Source: Przewalskia tangutica (taxonomy: Eukaryota; Streptophyta; Magnoliopsida; Solanales; Solanaceae). Taken from it: DNA of 64,000 nt. The DNA is taken from assembly GCA_029844215.1 (NCBI GenBank), contig CM056724.1, forward strand, positions 7,000,307-7,064,306, written 5' to 3'. The number at the start of each line of letters is the position of its first letter. Within the stretch, counting starts at the first letter, position 1. The position numbers and the translations under genes are program-made. Positions 48,101-57,770 of this stretch are shown here, one piece after another. The notes below the pieces were generated by a model. That model was given only the letters and a program-made list of their open reading frames with translations. It was not told the origin of the DNA and did no database searches.

Positions 48101-51100
48101 TTGAATTGTTGGTTGATTTGGATTATTGGTAAAATTGTGGATACGCACATATACAAAGGAAGTGCTGCCCAAATTTTTATAGAAATAAGAAGTCTTTATC
48201 CAATAAATTACGTTAGAGATCGTAGAATCGATTTAACGTATTGTCATTATTATAGGTTGACATCTTTGGACGAGGCATATCTTAGCATTCGATTGATTTG
48301 CTCGCTTAAAAGGTATGTGAGACCTTTCCTTCTTTCTTTTGGCATGATTTTTATGAAGTGCGGCGACGTACTTAACTCCTACAAGTTCGGTTTAAAAATG
48401 ATTATTTACTAGTGATTATGATTTCGATAATGAGTTTATGGTAATAATTTTATTGAGAGTCACATAATGATTTTAATTGCATCTGATTGCTCATGATATC
48501 TACTCGTGCTAAGTGTTACTATTTCATTCCACCGAGTCCGGGCGGATCATGTTCGTACCTGCCATGCATCATTCATCGAGTCCCTCACTAGAGGGCCGAG
48601 ACACATTATATATATACAGATTACATTGAGTCCCTCCTTAGAGGGCCGAGACACGTTACGCGCGCAGATACAGATTCCATCGAGTCCCTCCCTAGAGGGT
48701 CGAGACATGTTATCTGATTTTATATACGCATACGAGCATGATGATTTATGATTCAAGATACATGATATGATTTTGAACATGATTCTCGATTTTATGAAAT
48801 TTGATGACTGCTTTACTTGCCATACGATTGTTATTCATTTTAGTATTTTATGTTTTACATACTCAAGACATTATCGCATCGACCCCCTTTTCTGGGCTGC
48901 TCATGCCCGCAGTTCGTGTTCAGATATGTGACCCTCCGCCTAGGATTTCAGACAGCGATTGGAAGCTCCTTTGTTCCGAGCGGCTATTTTGGTACTGCAC
49001 TTTATTTTTCGGACTTATGCATATTTTGGGCACGACGGTCCTGTCCGTCATATGTCGATATTACACTCCTGCAGGTCCAGACGATGTGGGTTGGACGTTT
49101 GTACCTTGTTTTGGGTTTTGATGTTGTTATCTAGTGGCAGCCTTGCCGGCTTGCGTATTTTGAATTATGCCTTTGTGCACGTGATGTTGGTTGGTGGCAG
49201 CCTAGTAGGCTAGCCTATTATGACTGTTGTTTTGTTGTTATTTTGGCAGCCTTGTCGGCTCGCCGTTTTAGGAATATGTTGTAAAAGCAGTGTTTTGCTG
49301 CCGAAATTTCTGTAGATATCTGTATTAAATGGATTAAGAGTGACAGGTTAGTAATGACGTCCAATTAGGACGTTAGTCGCGGCCCGTCGAGTCGGGTCGT
49401 GACATAAAGGATGGAGGAGCAACAACTTATGATCATGCTTGAGTCGGAGGTGCACCGTCAATCAGAAGGCATCAAAGAACTCAGGGGTCAAGTGAATACC
49501 TTAATCAAATTGCCTCGATCATGAGGATGGAGTAGGGGAGAAGTATTAGGTGTCAATGGTCATTTTAGTTATGGATTATTTTGTTGTGAAGTATTTTGAA
49601 GTTCAATGGGATTCTTTTGATGTTTGTTTGTGGGTTAATTTTGATGTTTGAATTGTTTTGAAGTTTTGTTATTGTTGAATTAGTATAATATATGATATTT
49701 GTGGTTGAATTAGTGTTTTTATTAGTTGTGTTGTTGTTTCTATTGAAGCCGCTATTGACATCTTTTGTTTAACAGCTGGTGCAGTAAAAAGTAGGCACTG
49801 CCAGTGCCCTTTAATTTTTTAATTTTATTAACTTTAACTAACTGATGGATGTCTCTCGATGAATATAATATCAATATTATATCATTTTTGAAAATACCGA
49901 GAGAGTCCATCGACATAATTAATTTTTCCTGAATATAGTGTCGGTTAAAATACTGATGGATGACCGAAGAGGTCCATCAGCCCTGTATTGACAGCGGCTA
50001 TAGGTAAATCCTTGAGTACCAAGGGACGTCCCTTGGTAAAACATGATTTTTTATTAGTGGTTTGTTACTTATTAACTGGTATTTGGTAAGTAAGAAGAAA
50101 ATATTGCCCCAAAAGCATTTGTATAAAATTTAGGCAAACACTATGGGGCAGGGGGAGGGCTATGGGTGTGGGAGTGGTGGGGGTGTTAAGGGTGAGGAGA
50201 GACAATTAATATGAAATGTCACTTATGGAACTTGTTTCCTCAGTCATTTTCCTCATTTAAAAAAAACTTGTTTTCCTAGAGAAAATATTTTTCAAAAATT
50301 ACGTTTTCCTCTGTACCAAAACACACCCACAGTATTGACTTTAAATGTTTTTTTATCAGTAAGCGCACATATTTTATTGATTAAATAGAGAGCCAGCACT
50401 AAGATGGTCTTGCTGTAACAAACAGTTACCCCTTCCTTTAAGTGACCTTCCATCTAACATATCAATGACTTCTATCATGGTATTTTCATGCTGTACAAAA
50501 ATAAATTTACACCAGAATCCTAGTAAACTAAGACGCATAAGCTTTAACCGTAGCGCTCCTTCAAAGTATTGATTTTCATTGTTCCTAATTTGACATTGTT
50601 ATAATCAAATATCCAATGTACATAAACCTGCAACGATTTCCCTAAAAGAGATTCAACAAAAGAAAGTGTGCAATATGCTGATAATGGTAATTAGAATGTA
50701 TATAAAACATGCTTTAGTTTTCCTGCATTTGACCAAAAATAGTTAGATGCCACCTAGCCCTCCACTGAGCAATGATATGTGCATTGCTAACAGAAGAATG
50801 TTCGATGATGCTTAACATGGAGACAGTAACTATGGCTTTGAACCATATTACAAGCAACTCTTTTGAAGATTTTTAACCTATTTGGTTATCATTTAGATCC
50901 TGATAGTAGACTTATGTAGCAATAAACACATAGACGTATGCACTTGTCTTTCCAGAAGAAAAACATTTCAGCTTAGTTTCCAAATGGCTTTTTTTTATCA
51001 AGTGAGTGTATTTTCATTCATAAACATGGCCAAAATGGCCGTATACAAGGGGTATACCAAAAAGGTAAAGATTCTACAAAAAGACATGATTCTCTACATA

Positions 51101-54100
51101 CTCCACCCAATCATCTATACAACAAGGGACTTTCTGACTGCACTACCCCTTCAAACGGACTCCTATTTCTATCCCCAAACAACCCACATTAGTGCAAGAG
51201 GGACCATGTTCCAAGCCCTTCCAAATGGTTATAATTGATTATTACCAGTTCATGATTCTGTTAGTAAGCAGATGCTGCTGACATTCGATAACTTAGTTAA
51301 CCCTGTATATCCCAGACAATTCTACAGAAGGACAAGAAGAAATACTAAAGCAGACTAGTTTTGAAAGACTTACCAGTGCTTACACCATGGAACACAAAAT
51401 TTGACAAACCATGCAGTGTCCTTCTCGTTTATCTAAATAACCCAAAAGAATACGTGAGTATGGTATGGAAATCATCCAAAAAATTGCAAAAAACACCACC
51501 AGCAAACTCAATACTGCAAGTATTATTTGTTCAATGTTGACCACTTATTGATGGTAAAACAAATCAGCAGACAACATAAAGAGAACTTAAATATTTTGTT
51601 AAACACATAGCTGATTAATTTAGCTACATGTAACTCCATATCCGCCCACTTCGTGGGACTACACCGGGTATGTTGTTGTTGTACCCCATGTCCACTAATG
51701 GATAATCACCACTCCAAACTAGATCAAAGTAAACAGAATGAACAGAGATTATAGCATATTCACCACATGCAAAACATCCCTATCACCAAACAACCAAACC
51801 GGAACTGAAAAAGGTTTCTTTTTCCCATTTTGTTTATTTTTTTTATGGGTTACAAACTTCTGAGGCTTAAGATGGTTTAGTCTCATGTTCGTAGGCCTCC
51901 GGATGCACCAGTTCTTAGATGTGAAAACATGATGATAGAAGGTCTTAAAAGAGCAAGATCTAGACCTAAAATCATAAAAAAGGTCATCTTAAAATACTTA
52001 GAATATTTCAGAATCAAATTAGATCTAGCAAAAGATAGAAAAAAATGGAACTTAAAAATCCGTAAAGGTGATACCAACTAGAAGATTGGGAAGGTGTTTG
52101 GTAAGCTTATAACCTAGTCAAACCAGCTTACAATCACTTTTTGGTTTATCTAAGCATTTGGTAAATATCAAGTGCTTATAAGCCAAAAGTCATAAGTTGG
52201 TCATCCCAACTTGACTTTCAGCTTATAAGCACTTTTATTTTGACCAAGTTTTTACTATTAATATTATTTTATAGTCCCAGAAATACCCTTACTGAAGCAA
52301 AACCTCTCCCTGACTTCACGTACTCACCTTCTTCGTGACTTCTTTCAAAACCCAGAAACACCACCAACCACCGTCAAGAGAAATCAAGATTTTGAAGCTC
52401 CTCTACCGTCAAAAGCAATCAGACTGATTTAGACGAGAAAGCTTTCTCTTTTTTGAGAAGGAGAAAGCTTTCTCTTTTATAAATCACCCTTCTTCATCTC
52501 CATCACTTTTTTATTGGTTTGCTTTGTATTTGTAAGAATGAGTGTGGCTGCTTTCCTGGGTGTTTATTGCTTGATACTAATGTATGTAGTTACACGTCTA
52601 TTATTCGTGCAACATGTTTGTGTTCAAACTAGGTGCTGAATTGAATGACCTCGATGTCTAGACATGAATGAGTTCGGATCCATTGAAAGAGCTCACTATA
52701 ATTTCCAATAAGTTGAATAAGTGTGCTATTTACCTTAGCATTAGGATAGCATTATGAAAACATCTAATTGGTAATAACATATCCGAACTGCTTAATTAAT
52801 TCTTTATGTTCTACGAAGGTCATGCAAAAGATTGATTACTTTGTGTTCATCCACTGTCAAGAGTAATTCTACTATGAGTCATGAGTAATTTATATTATCT
52901 AATCAATTTTGAATTAGAAAATTAAAACAAATTGAGTATAACTTAGTTTGTATTTGAATGGCATTCTAAAATCTTGAAATAACTGTGTTCTTAATAGTGT
53001 GAACATCTTAAGGGCATATAATAATTTTAACATAAAAATGTTTATCAATGCCTTTTCACTGAAAACTGCAATTGCTTATTTCAACACGTCTATTAAAAAA
53101 CATACCTACTTATTTATTACATCAGTCTCAGTACTTAATACTTATCAGTTACTTTAAATTAGCAAAGTCAAATTGGCTCCAGTGCTTACTAAAAAACTCT
53201 TAGTATATTATAGATGTAACCACTAGAGTATATTAGAGAACACCTAGTGTTAGATAGTCTTTAAGTATGGAGTATTGAAATATTATAGACCCAAACAGAG
53301 CAACAACAACAACATACCCAGTGTGTAATCCTACAGGTATGATCTGAGGAGGGTAGAGTATACGCAAACCTTATCTCTACCCCATGGAGGTAGAGAGTTT
53401 GTTTTCGAAAAACACTCGCACAAGAAATGCATATCAAAGCAGATTTAAAAGGAGAAAACAGATGTAACAAAGACATAGCAAATAAAAGGGGAAGCATTAT
53501 AAGGCAGACGTAACGAAGACATAGCAAATAAAAGGGGAAGCATTATAAGGCATACACAAAAAAAAAAGAACAGTAACCACAACAAAATAAAACAATAACC
53601 TAAGCACAATAAACAACAGGTAGTAACAGTGCATTTATTGTAATTGAATACAGCTAACCCCAACTAGCTTGGGATTGAGGTATAGATGTTGTTGTTGTTA
53701 CTAGCTCCTAATCACATTACACACAAAAATAAATCCGTGAAACCATTAGAAGCATTGTGAGGACACATTCATCTCACGTCCAACCCAAAATGAGTGTACG
53801 CAAACCTCACCCCTACCCCGTAAAGATAGAGAGGCTATTTCCGGAATACCTCGGCTCAAGTAATGCATAACAAAGCAGTTTGAAAAAGAAAATACACAAG
53901 TAACACACAGATAATATGAAGAGCGTAACATAGCATTCAGAGCAAAATAATGTTGCACCTGTGTCGTATTCTAAAAAATATCCTACTATCCGACACACAC
54001 TCGTCGACATTTTTGAAGGGACAGAGCAATATAAAATATGGAAACACTCATTTCATACTTTGGCAAAAATAACCAAAAGAAAAATCAAACAATCAAAATT

Positions 54101-54599
54101 AACACACTCAGATCAAATTTAGATATCATTACTCGATAACTAATGAAATATCATCTCGAAGATAATGTTGCACCCGTGTCGTATTCATAAAAAATATACT
54201 AATATCCGACACGCACTAATCCACAATTTTGAAGAGTCCGAGCAATATAGAATATGGAAACACTTGTTTCCTACTTTGGCAAAAAAATCAAACAAATTAA
54301 TATATACCCAGATCAAATTAAGATATCATTACTCAATAACTAATGAAATATCATCTTGTAAACAAAAGACAACAACAATAATTACTCGAAAACTGCAACA
54401 TGTTACAGATCGCATAAACCCTAATAGATCTAAAAACAACAATTTAAGTAGTGCTAACAAAAAATAAAGTTTATTTTACCTTGTCATTAAATGTATCGCC
54501 TGTAAGGGTAATAACTTCAGCTTTAGCGATATATATCGAACTCAACAAAAAGATGCAACACAATAAGATAAACGCAAATTGGCGAACACAGCGTTTCAT
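39164..54599 (-). CDS. PDIL5-1: Protein disulfide isomerase-like 5-1 (four exons over 15.4 kb)
   Basis: Exons on the minus strand: 54480-54599, 51374-51432, 41026-41201, 39164-39258. Junctions are GT-AG, phases agree, and the sum is 450 nt for 149 residues. Residues 1-27 are a signal peptide (MKRCVRQFAFILLCCIFLLS...) and AEVITLTGDTFNDKINEKDT follows. The thioredoxin-fold active site is FCVPWCKHC, with C-K-H-C as in plant PDIL5-1. Then NLGTLWDDLG, EVGQVDCGTDKPVC, HSYPSFKLFYNGEEVAKYQG and GKRDIESLKIF, and the end is DDDKEL, a KDEL-like ER retrieval signal. The product acts in the ER lumen in disulfide chemistry; its orthologues in cereals are host factors for bymoviruses. Introns are 3.0, 10.2 and 1.8 kb; intron 2 is full of transposons. 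The first in-frame ATG upstream (54797) was not used because it would bury the signal peptide. A TATA-like CTATAAG lies at 54688-54694. Confidence 0.95.
42090..42388. repeat. MITE-like repeat next to the Copia fragment
   Basis: Contains GGTGTCTAATACATAATTAC, CACTTGGCCTCAACAGCC, GACACCTCAATTTGTCCCC and a reverse-related TAGAGGTATCTAGATGATC segment, text of a common nightshade repeat. Exact ends are not defined. 41350-42090 carries no other feature besides intron sequence. Confidence 0.4.
42389..43720 (+). mobile_element. Truncated Copia: 5' LTR, primer site, gag and protease start
   Basis: A probable LTR (42389-42573, TGTAAC...TTCTTCA) abuts a tRNAiMet-type primer site TGGTATCAGAAGC at 42574. 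Gag starts at 42638 (MASSSNTTLALSPSS, then LKPSNYLVWRTQILQLMQTL) and is broken into three frames; it contains DTYQQASKDKEFQLKQQLQT, an RG-rich stretch, a CCHC knuckle CQICGRKNHTTLLC and the protease motif YMDSGATNHMV followed by a stop at 43632. Coding sequence ends near 43720 at the LINE junction; integrase, RT and the 3' LTR are missing. It lies in intron 2 of PDIL5-1 on the opposite strand. Confidence 0.88.
43720..44949 (-). mobile_element. LINE (RTE-like) reverse transcriptase fragment, split by a MITE
   Basis: On the minus strand the pieces read LWNEKGDRDIVLGDSGILGI (from about 44945), EVKSVVRRMRKRRATGPDEI, EWLTGLFNV-like sequence, and then from 43972 KIWERVVEMRVRRGVFISEN, QFGFMLGRSTTEAIHLVRRL and MVFIDLEKAYDKVPREVL, a non-LTR RT. 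The reading frame EVKS|VVRR is interrupted only by the insertion at 44220-44835. It is truncated at both ends with several frameshifts, and lies on the same strand as PDIL5-1. Confidence 0.87.
44220..44835. mobile_element. 616-bp non-autonomous transposon inside the LINE
   Basis: CTTTTAACCT flanks it at 44210-44219 and 44836-44845, and removing it restores the LINE reading frame. Ends are inverted: left (CT)ATGTAGCACGGACACG, right on the other strand CTATGAAGCACGGACACC. If CTATG belongs to the element the duplication is 8 bp (hAT-like); if not, 10 bp (Mutator-like). GTGTCCG-type motifs cluster near both ends. The middle is very AT-rich and non-coding. Confidence 0.88.
46194..49404 (+). mobile_element. 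3.2 kb solo Gypsy LTR inside the CACTA derivative
   Basis: Begins TGTTACACCTCG, ends GGGTCGTGACA, flanked by identical TAAAG at 46189-46193 and 49405-49409. The CACTA-derived coding tail resumes right after it. There is no gag or pol. A large plant Gypsy LTR left by LTR-LTR recombination fits. It holds a three-unit tandem array (48570-48705) and GGCAGCCTTGCCGGCT-type repeats at 49136-49265. Confidence 0.93.
48570..48705. repeat. Three tandem ~53-bp units with CCCTC...GAGGG stems
   Basis: Units carry GAGTCCCTCACTAGAGGGCC, GAGTCCCTCCTTAGAGGGCC and GAGTCCCTCCCTAGAGGGTC, each followed by GAGACA. Each CCCTC...GAGGG can form a small stem. They lie in the 3' third of the solo LTR. Confidence 0.85.
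50060..51373. other. PDIL5-1 intron 2, distal part, no other gene
   Basis: AT-rich intron sequence between the CACTA end and exon 2. Short frames such as 50984-51238 show no family features. Confidence 0.5.
51635..51690 (+). repeat. SINE 3'-end fragment
   Basis: CCCACTTCGTGGGACTACAC and GGGTATGTTGTTGTTG match the 3' end of the SINE at 25660-25892. Only the tail is present. Confidence 0.7.
52088..52270. repeat. MITE-like repeat in PDIL5-1 intron 1
   Basis: GTGTTTGGTAAGCTTATAAC on the left, and CTTATAAGC/GCTTATAAG motifs (52173-52180 and 52221-52228) with AAGTTGGTCATCCCAACTTG between, give a partly inverted layout. It is followed by T-rich text. 52270-53280 carries only AT-rich intron sequence, apart from two copies of GAGAAAGCTTTCTC... 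at 52436-52478. Confidence 0.4.
53285..53430 (-). repeat. SINE fragment, minus orientation
   Basis: CAACAACAACAACATACCCA (inverted TTG tail), then CCTACAGG, GGGTAGAGTATACGCAAACC and TACCCCATGGAGGTAGAGAG, the mirror of the SINE body at 25660-25892. A further piece with the same text (ACGCAAACCTCACCCCTACC) is at 53790-53870, and a different TTG-tailed piece is at 53640-53700 (+). Confidence 0.75.
53461..53552. repeat. Two tandem 46-bp units
   Basis: GACATAGCAAATAAAAGGGG and GAAGCATTATAAGGCA occur twice in direct succession, almost identical. They look like a recent local duplication in intron 1. Confidence 0.9.
53951..54360. repeat. Two tandem ~215-bp units in PDIL5-1 intron 1
   Basis: Both copies start TGTTGCACC(T/C)GTGTCGTATT, continue with ATCCGACAC and TATGGAAACAC, and end TAACTAATGAAATATCATCT. 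The second copy is slightly shorter and diverged. They lie about 120 bases from exon 1. Confidence 0.85.
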
Positions 54600-54889
54600 T
54601 GCAACCCAGATTTTGATTTTGATAATTGCTCTGAATGAAAAAGAAGGGGTGTTTGGGAGTATTTCTAAAAGGTTATGGACCAATTTTCTTATAGTGCTTC
54701 TTTTGTGGGTGAAGTTCAATTTGAAGTTTGAACCCATTATTTGACTCTTTTTTTTTTTTTGTAAAGAAATAACCCAAATACTTGTCCACTCAACCATTTA
54801 AAATAAAAATAATCGACCAATATAACATATATGTAGGGACCTGATATATGTAACATTCATGTAGAAAATATGTATAATCGTGTATAATT

Positions 54890-55103
54890 TATTTTATTTT
54901 TTTACGAAGGAACCCGCAGCCGCTACTCTTTCGAGTGCGCACAGGGTAAACCCCGGGCTGACGCAATAGCCTGCAAACCACGTCAGTCGATTAACCACAC
55001 TTGGCAAGCCGTGCGATGTGCTCAACCAAGAAGGTTTATGCAGGGATCGAACTGCGTGACTTGCGGCCCCGCGCCATCGCTACATTAACTCGCTACCTCG
55101 CGT
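54890..55103 (-). mobile_element. SINE, minus orientation, 17-bp target duplication
   Basis: TATAATCGTGTATAATT flanks it at 54873-54889 and 55104-55120. On the minus strand: TAGCGATGGCGCGGGGC and AGTTCGATCCC (box A/B-like), then TTGCCAAGTGTGGTTAATCG and GGTTTGCAGGCTATTGC. Same family as 11822-12021. It sits about 290 bases upstream of the PDIL5-1 start codon. Confidence 0.9.
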
Positions 55104-55129
55104 TATAATCGTGTATAATTAATACGCCT

Positions 55130-55850
55130 AAGGGTGGGGCTTGGGGTCCCCGAGTCTGCTCCCAAGTCTCAAACCAGATTGCGACCACATCCCGTAATCT
55201 ATAAGAAGTCAACTCTATTGTCTCAACATCTGTCGCATGCATAACTCATAAGGCCCGTTACATTTTATCTAGAAAATTCTATGGGTCCGCTTTCCTATAA
55301 ATATCAGAGGGTCCGGGTTAACAAAAGTCCAAACTCTCGCACTCACATATCTATTAGTAACACTGGGAGTCTGACGCTGGGCCAGAGAGGCCACAGGTCA
55401 GGTCAACAGTTGTATCACACTCCGCATATCTAGGTCCTGATCGGGGGCAACAAGAGGAGGAATTAGAGTTACATTAGCTCACCCATGTCCTTCTAGATGG
55501 ATGTGATGGTGGGGGTGAAGTTCTGGAGGGTCGAGATACAACCTCATTTTGGTGTTTTTGTCTCTCCGGGTCAACTGGTTGTGCTTGACATGCACCTTAT
55601 CCCGCCTCATCATCTACTCTTCACAGGCCTCTTGTCGTCTACGTAGTAGCAGGCATAACTGAGAACATAAAACATGTAGGGATTGAGATTGAGAGTGAAC
55701 ACTTACAATATAACACTATCGCACGATCTAAATCAAGAAGAAAGTAACCATCCTAAATATCATGTAGCCTCATGTTATAAGTGTGGTGCACAACACACCC
55801 ATAAACAAGACTCTATTAGATACGGCTTGCATACTCCTTAGGACAAACCT
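55130..55850 (-). pseudogene. Gypsy gag fragment
   Basis: On the minus strand 55130-55230 reads ELTSYRLRDVVAIWFETWEQ followed by TRGPQAPPLG, a Gypsy gag (retrotransposon gag family) signature. Upstream toward 55850 the frame is broken by stops. It ends abruptly about 10 bases beyond the SINE target duplication, so the rest of gag and pol were lost. Confidence 0.8.
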
Positions 55851-55862
55851 GCTCGGATACCA
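55851..55862 (-). other. Primer-binding site of the Gypsy element
   Basis: TGGTATCCGAGC on the minus strand, one mismatch from the tRNAiMet primer site, four bases inside the LTR boundary at 55867. This sets the element's orientation as minus. Confidence 0.75.
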
Positions 55863-56159
55863 AGTTTGTCACACCCCAGCCTTGGAGGTGTGGCCGACAC
55901 CTAGTTCCCGGAGATTTGAGCTTACACCTCTAAAACACTAGTAACATATATAATAATACCTAAGGACTCATGTACTGCAACTTCGAGAGAATGGAGTGCG
56001 ACAATCACAGTTGAGCAGATCACCTACTGATGAGGAGCACCGCTCTATCTATATGTACATTTGGGCATGAACACAGTGCCCCAGAAAAGGGCATCAGTAC
56101 GAAATATGTATTGAATATATAAACCATATAGCAAATGTAAACAGAAAGTACAATGTAAT

Positions 56160-57333
56160 TGTTAGGACTGTGTCCAATTGCTCACGCAAGTGTACGTATC
56201 GTTCACAAGTAATATAGCCTGTAAGACCGAGTTTATCGTCCATAGAGATTGGTTTCTAATTACCGAACATCTATTCTAGATTATCTATTTGACAAACGAT
56301 ATTTGATTTGGGTTTTTATCTAACTACTAGAATAATTGCGAGAAGTAATCTAAATTATTGGGGTTTAATCAGTTATGAAGGAATTAGTGCTTCCAAAATC
56401 CTCGACTATCCACTCTATTCAATCCTTAATGCTACTAGAATGACTTCTTCTTATACGTTAAGATAACGGTTAACTAGACTGTCTTATATTCCGGTTAGGA
56501 TATATAATCGCTCAACCCCAGTGCAGAACCCTTCTATATTTCTATGATAGGATTTACCACATAAGAGGATTAAGAACATTAACTTATAATGCTACACAAG
56601 TATCGGGGTACTTTCGTCCGCGATTTTAACCTATGTCTATTCTATTACAGCATATCAAAATCTCTCCTCTCGGTTCTTGATTCAAAATCATATAGATTAT
56701 GATAATTAGTGATAAATTAACCATCAAACATTCATACCATTTATTGAACAAATCTTAATCAAGTGAAGAAGAAATCAACTAATGCATTAAGTCATGAAAT
56801 AGAGTTTCAAGAGATTCAAAAGGAAAGTCCTAAAAGTGTTTAGCTCCTAGCCATAGTCACGCTAAGAACTAATCTCTTGCCCTGTGATGTGTTGTGTGTT
56901 AGAATGACCAACTCTCTCAATAGACTAATCCCTAGGGCTTAAGTATGTTGCAAATTTCATGTCATATGGACCCTTCTGCCCTTGGCCAAATTTACTTCGG
57001 ATCTGAAATTTCCCCTTTTGGCACCGCAGTCCTGCAGAATGGCACCGCGGTGCCTAAAGTCATGCGGGTTCTCTGATCTTCTGGCACCGCGATCCTGCTG
57101 CTGGGCACTGCGGTGTTGCTCTGCCTTCATCCGAATCTCCAATTTCCAACTTTTTTCTGCCTCGGGACCCTCCTTTTATGCCCACTTTTCGCTCTTTTTC
57201 GTCATTTTGCCATTTTGAACCGCTGTGACTCAAAAGAAAGGAAAACTACCCTAACATTATATTTATTTAAACGAAAATGAGAAAAATACTAACTAAAAAT
57301 GACTCAAAAAGCGTATACAAAATACGCCTAACA
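56160..57333. mobile_element. 1174-bp solo LTR with GTAAT target duplication
   Basis: Starts TGTTAGGAC, ends GCCTAACA, so TGTTAGG/CCTAACA inverted ends, and is flanked by GTAAT at 56155-56159 and 57334-57338. There is no coding content. A GC-rich block with GGCACCGC repeats lies at 57018-57115. Orientation is not determined. Confidence 0.85.
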
Positions 57334-57490
57334 GTAATAGATATGGATACATAATTCAACTTAAAACTTATAACAAGACTCTAAGGACATGTCACAATTA
57401 TGAAGATATATGCATGTCTGTAAAAATCAAGCCGCTTAGGGGGGGTCATATAATGTAATATCCAGTCTCTCTGTGGGGAAAATCATATCA

Positions 57491-57513
57491 TAATATATAT
57501 ATATATATATATT
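57491..57513. repeat. (AT)n microsatellite
   Basis: About eleven uninterrupted AT units. Confidence 0.95.
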
Positions 57514-57770
57514 GTATCTGACCTTGGTGAGGACTCGGTCGTACCTGACCCAGATATGAGACTCGATAGTATCAACCAACTGCATCTGGGTGCACATCTA
57601 CGTGACATACCCGACCGACTATAACGCGACTCGGTAAGAAAATAAATACATATATATAAGTTCAATGCAAGATAGACTCCAAAGGATGGAGTGACCTATC
57701 GTCGTATTTCTCCCTACTATTGTTATTGACGCTACGTTCAAGGATCTCAATATAAAAAAATGGGACATGT

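Larger units (their letters stand above)
44950..50059 (+). mobile_element. Palindromic CACTA (En/Spm) derivative
   Basis: The right end TTATTAGTG (50055-50059 = inverted CACTA) is preceded by subterminal repeats of the GACTCTCTCGGTATTTTC type (on the minus strand) and by a short coding tail with EQLEEMRQELQELARNYTAV (about 46100-46190) that continues after the solo LTR at 49410, reading DGGATTYDHA in the same style as the C-terminal coiled coil of plant CACTA transposase-associated proteins. The left arm (44950-45800) carries the same sequence in inverted orientation, including ARNYVTEQAKKMAE on the minus strand. The arms meet near 45800, where ATTCTAAAATATTTCTCTAA faces its inverse. No left CACTA end is seen, so it is truncated against the LINE. 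Confidence 0.78.
55867..57770 (-). mobile_element. Gypsy 5' LTR, interrupted; far end uncertain
   Basis: The plus strand starts TGTCACACCCCAGCC at 55867, the inverse of a ...GGGGTGTGACA LTR 3' end, directly next to a primer site. The LTR is split by the insertion at 56160-57333 and continues with AGATATGGATACATAATTC. The other terminus could not be fixed; 57770 is a guess. Confidence 0.55.

Noticed and set aside
48570..48705. CRISPR-like or attenuator-like stem array
   Set aside because: Three diverged LTR-internal units in a eukaryotic retroelement; no spacers or cas genes.
50984..51238. 84-codon plus frame in PDIL5-1 intron 2
   Set aside because: No motif, opposite strand to the gene, AT-rich intron sequence.
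54600..54797. N-terminal extension of PDIL5-1 from an upstream ATG
   Set aside because: It would place 66 residues before a good signal peptide; family members start at MKR.
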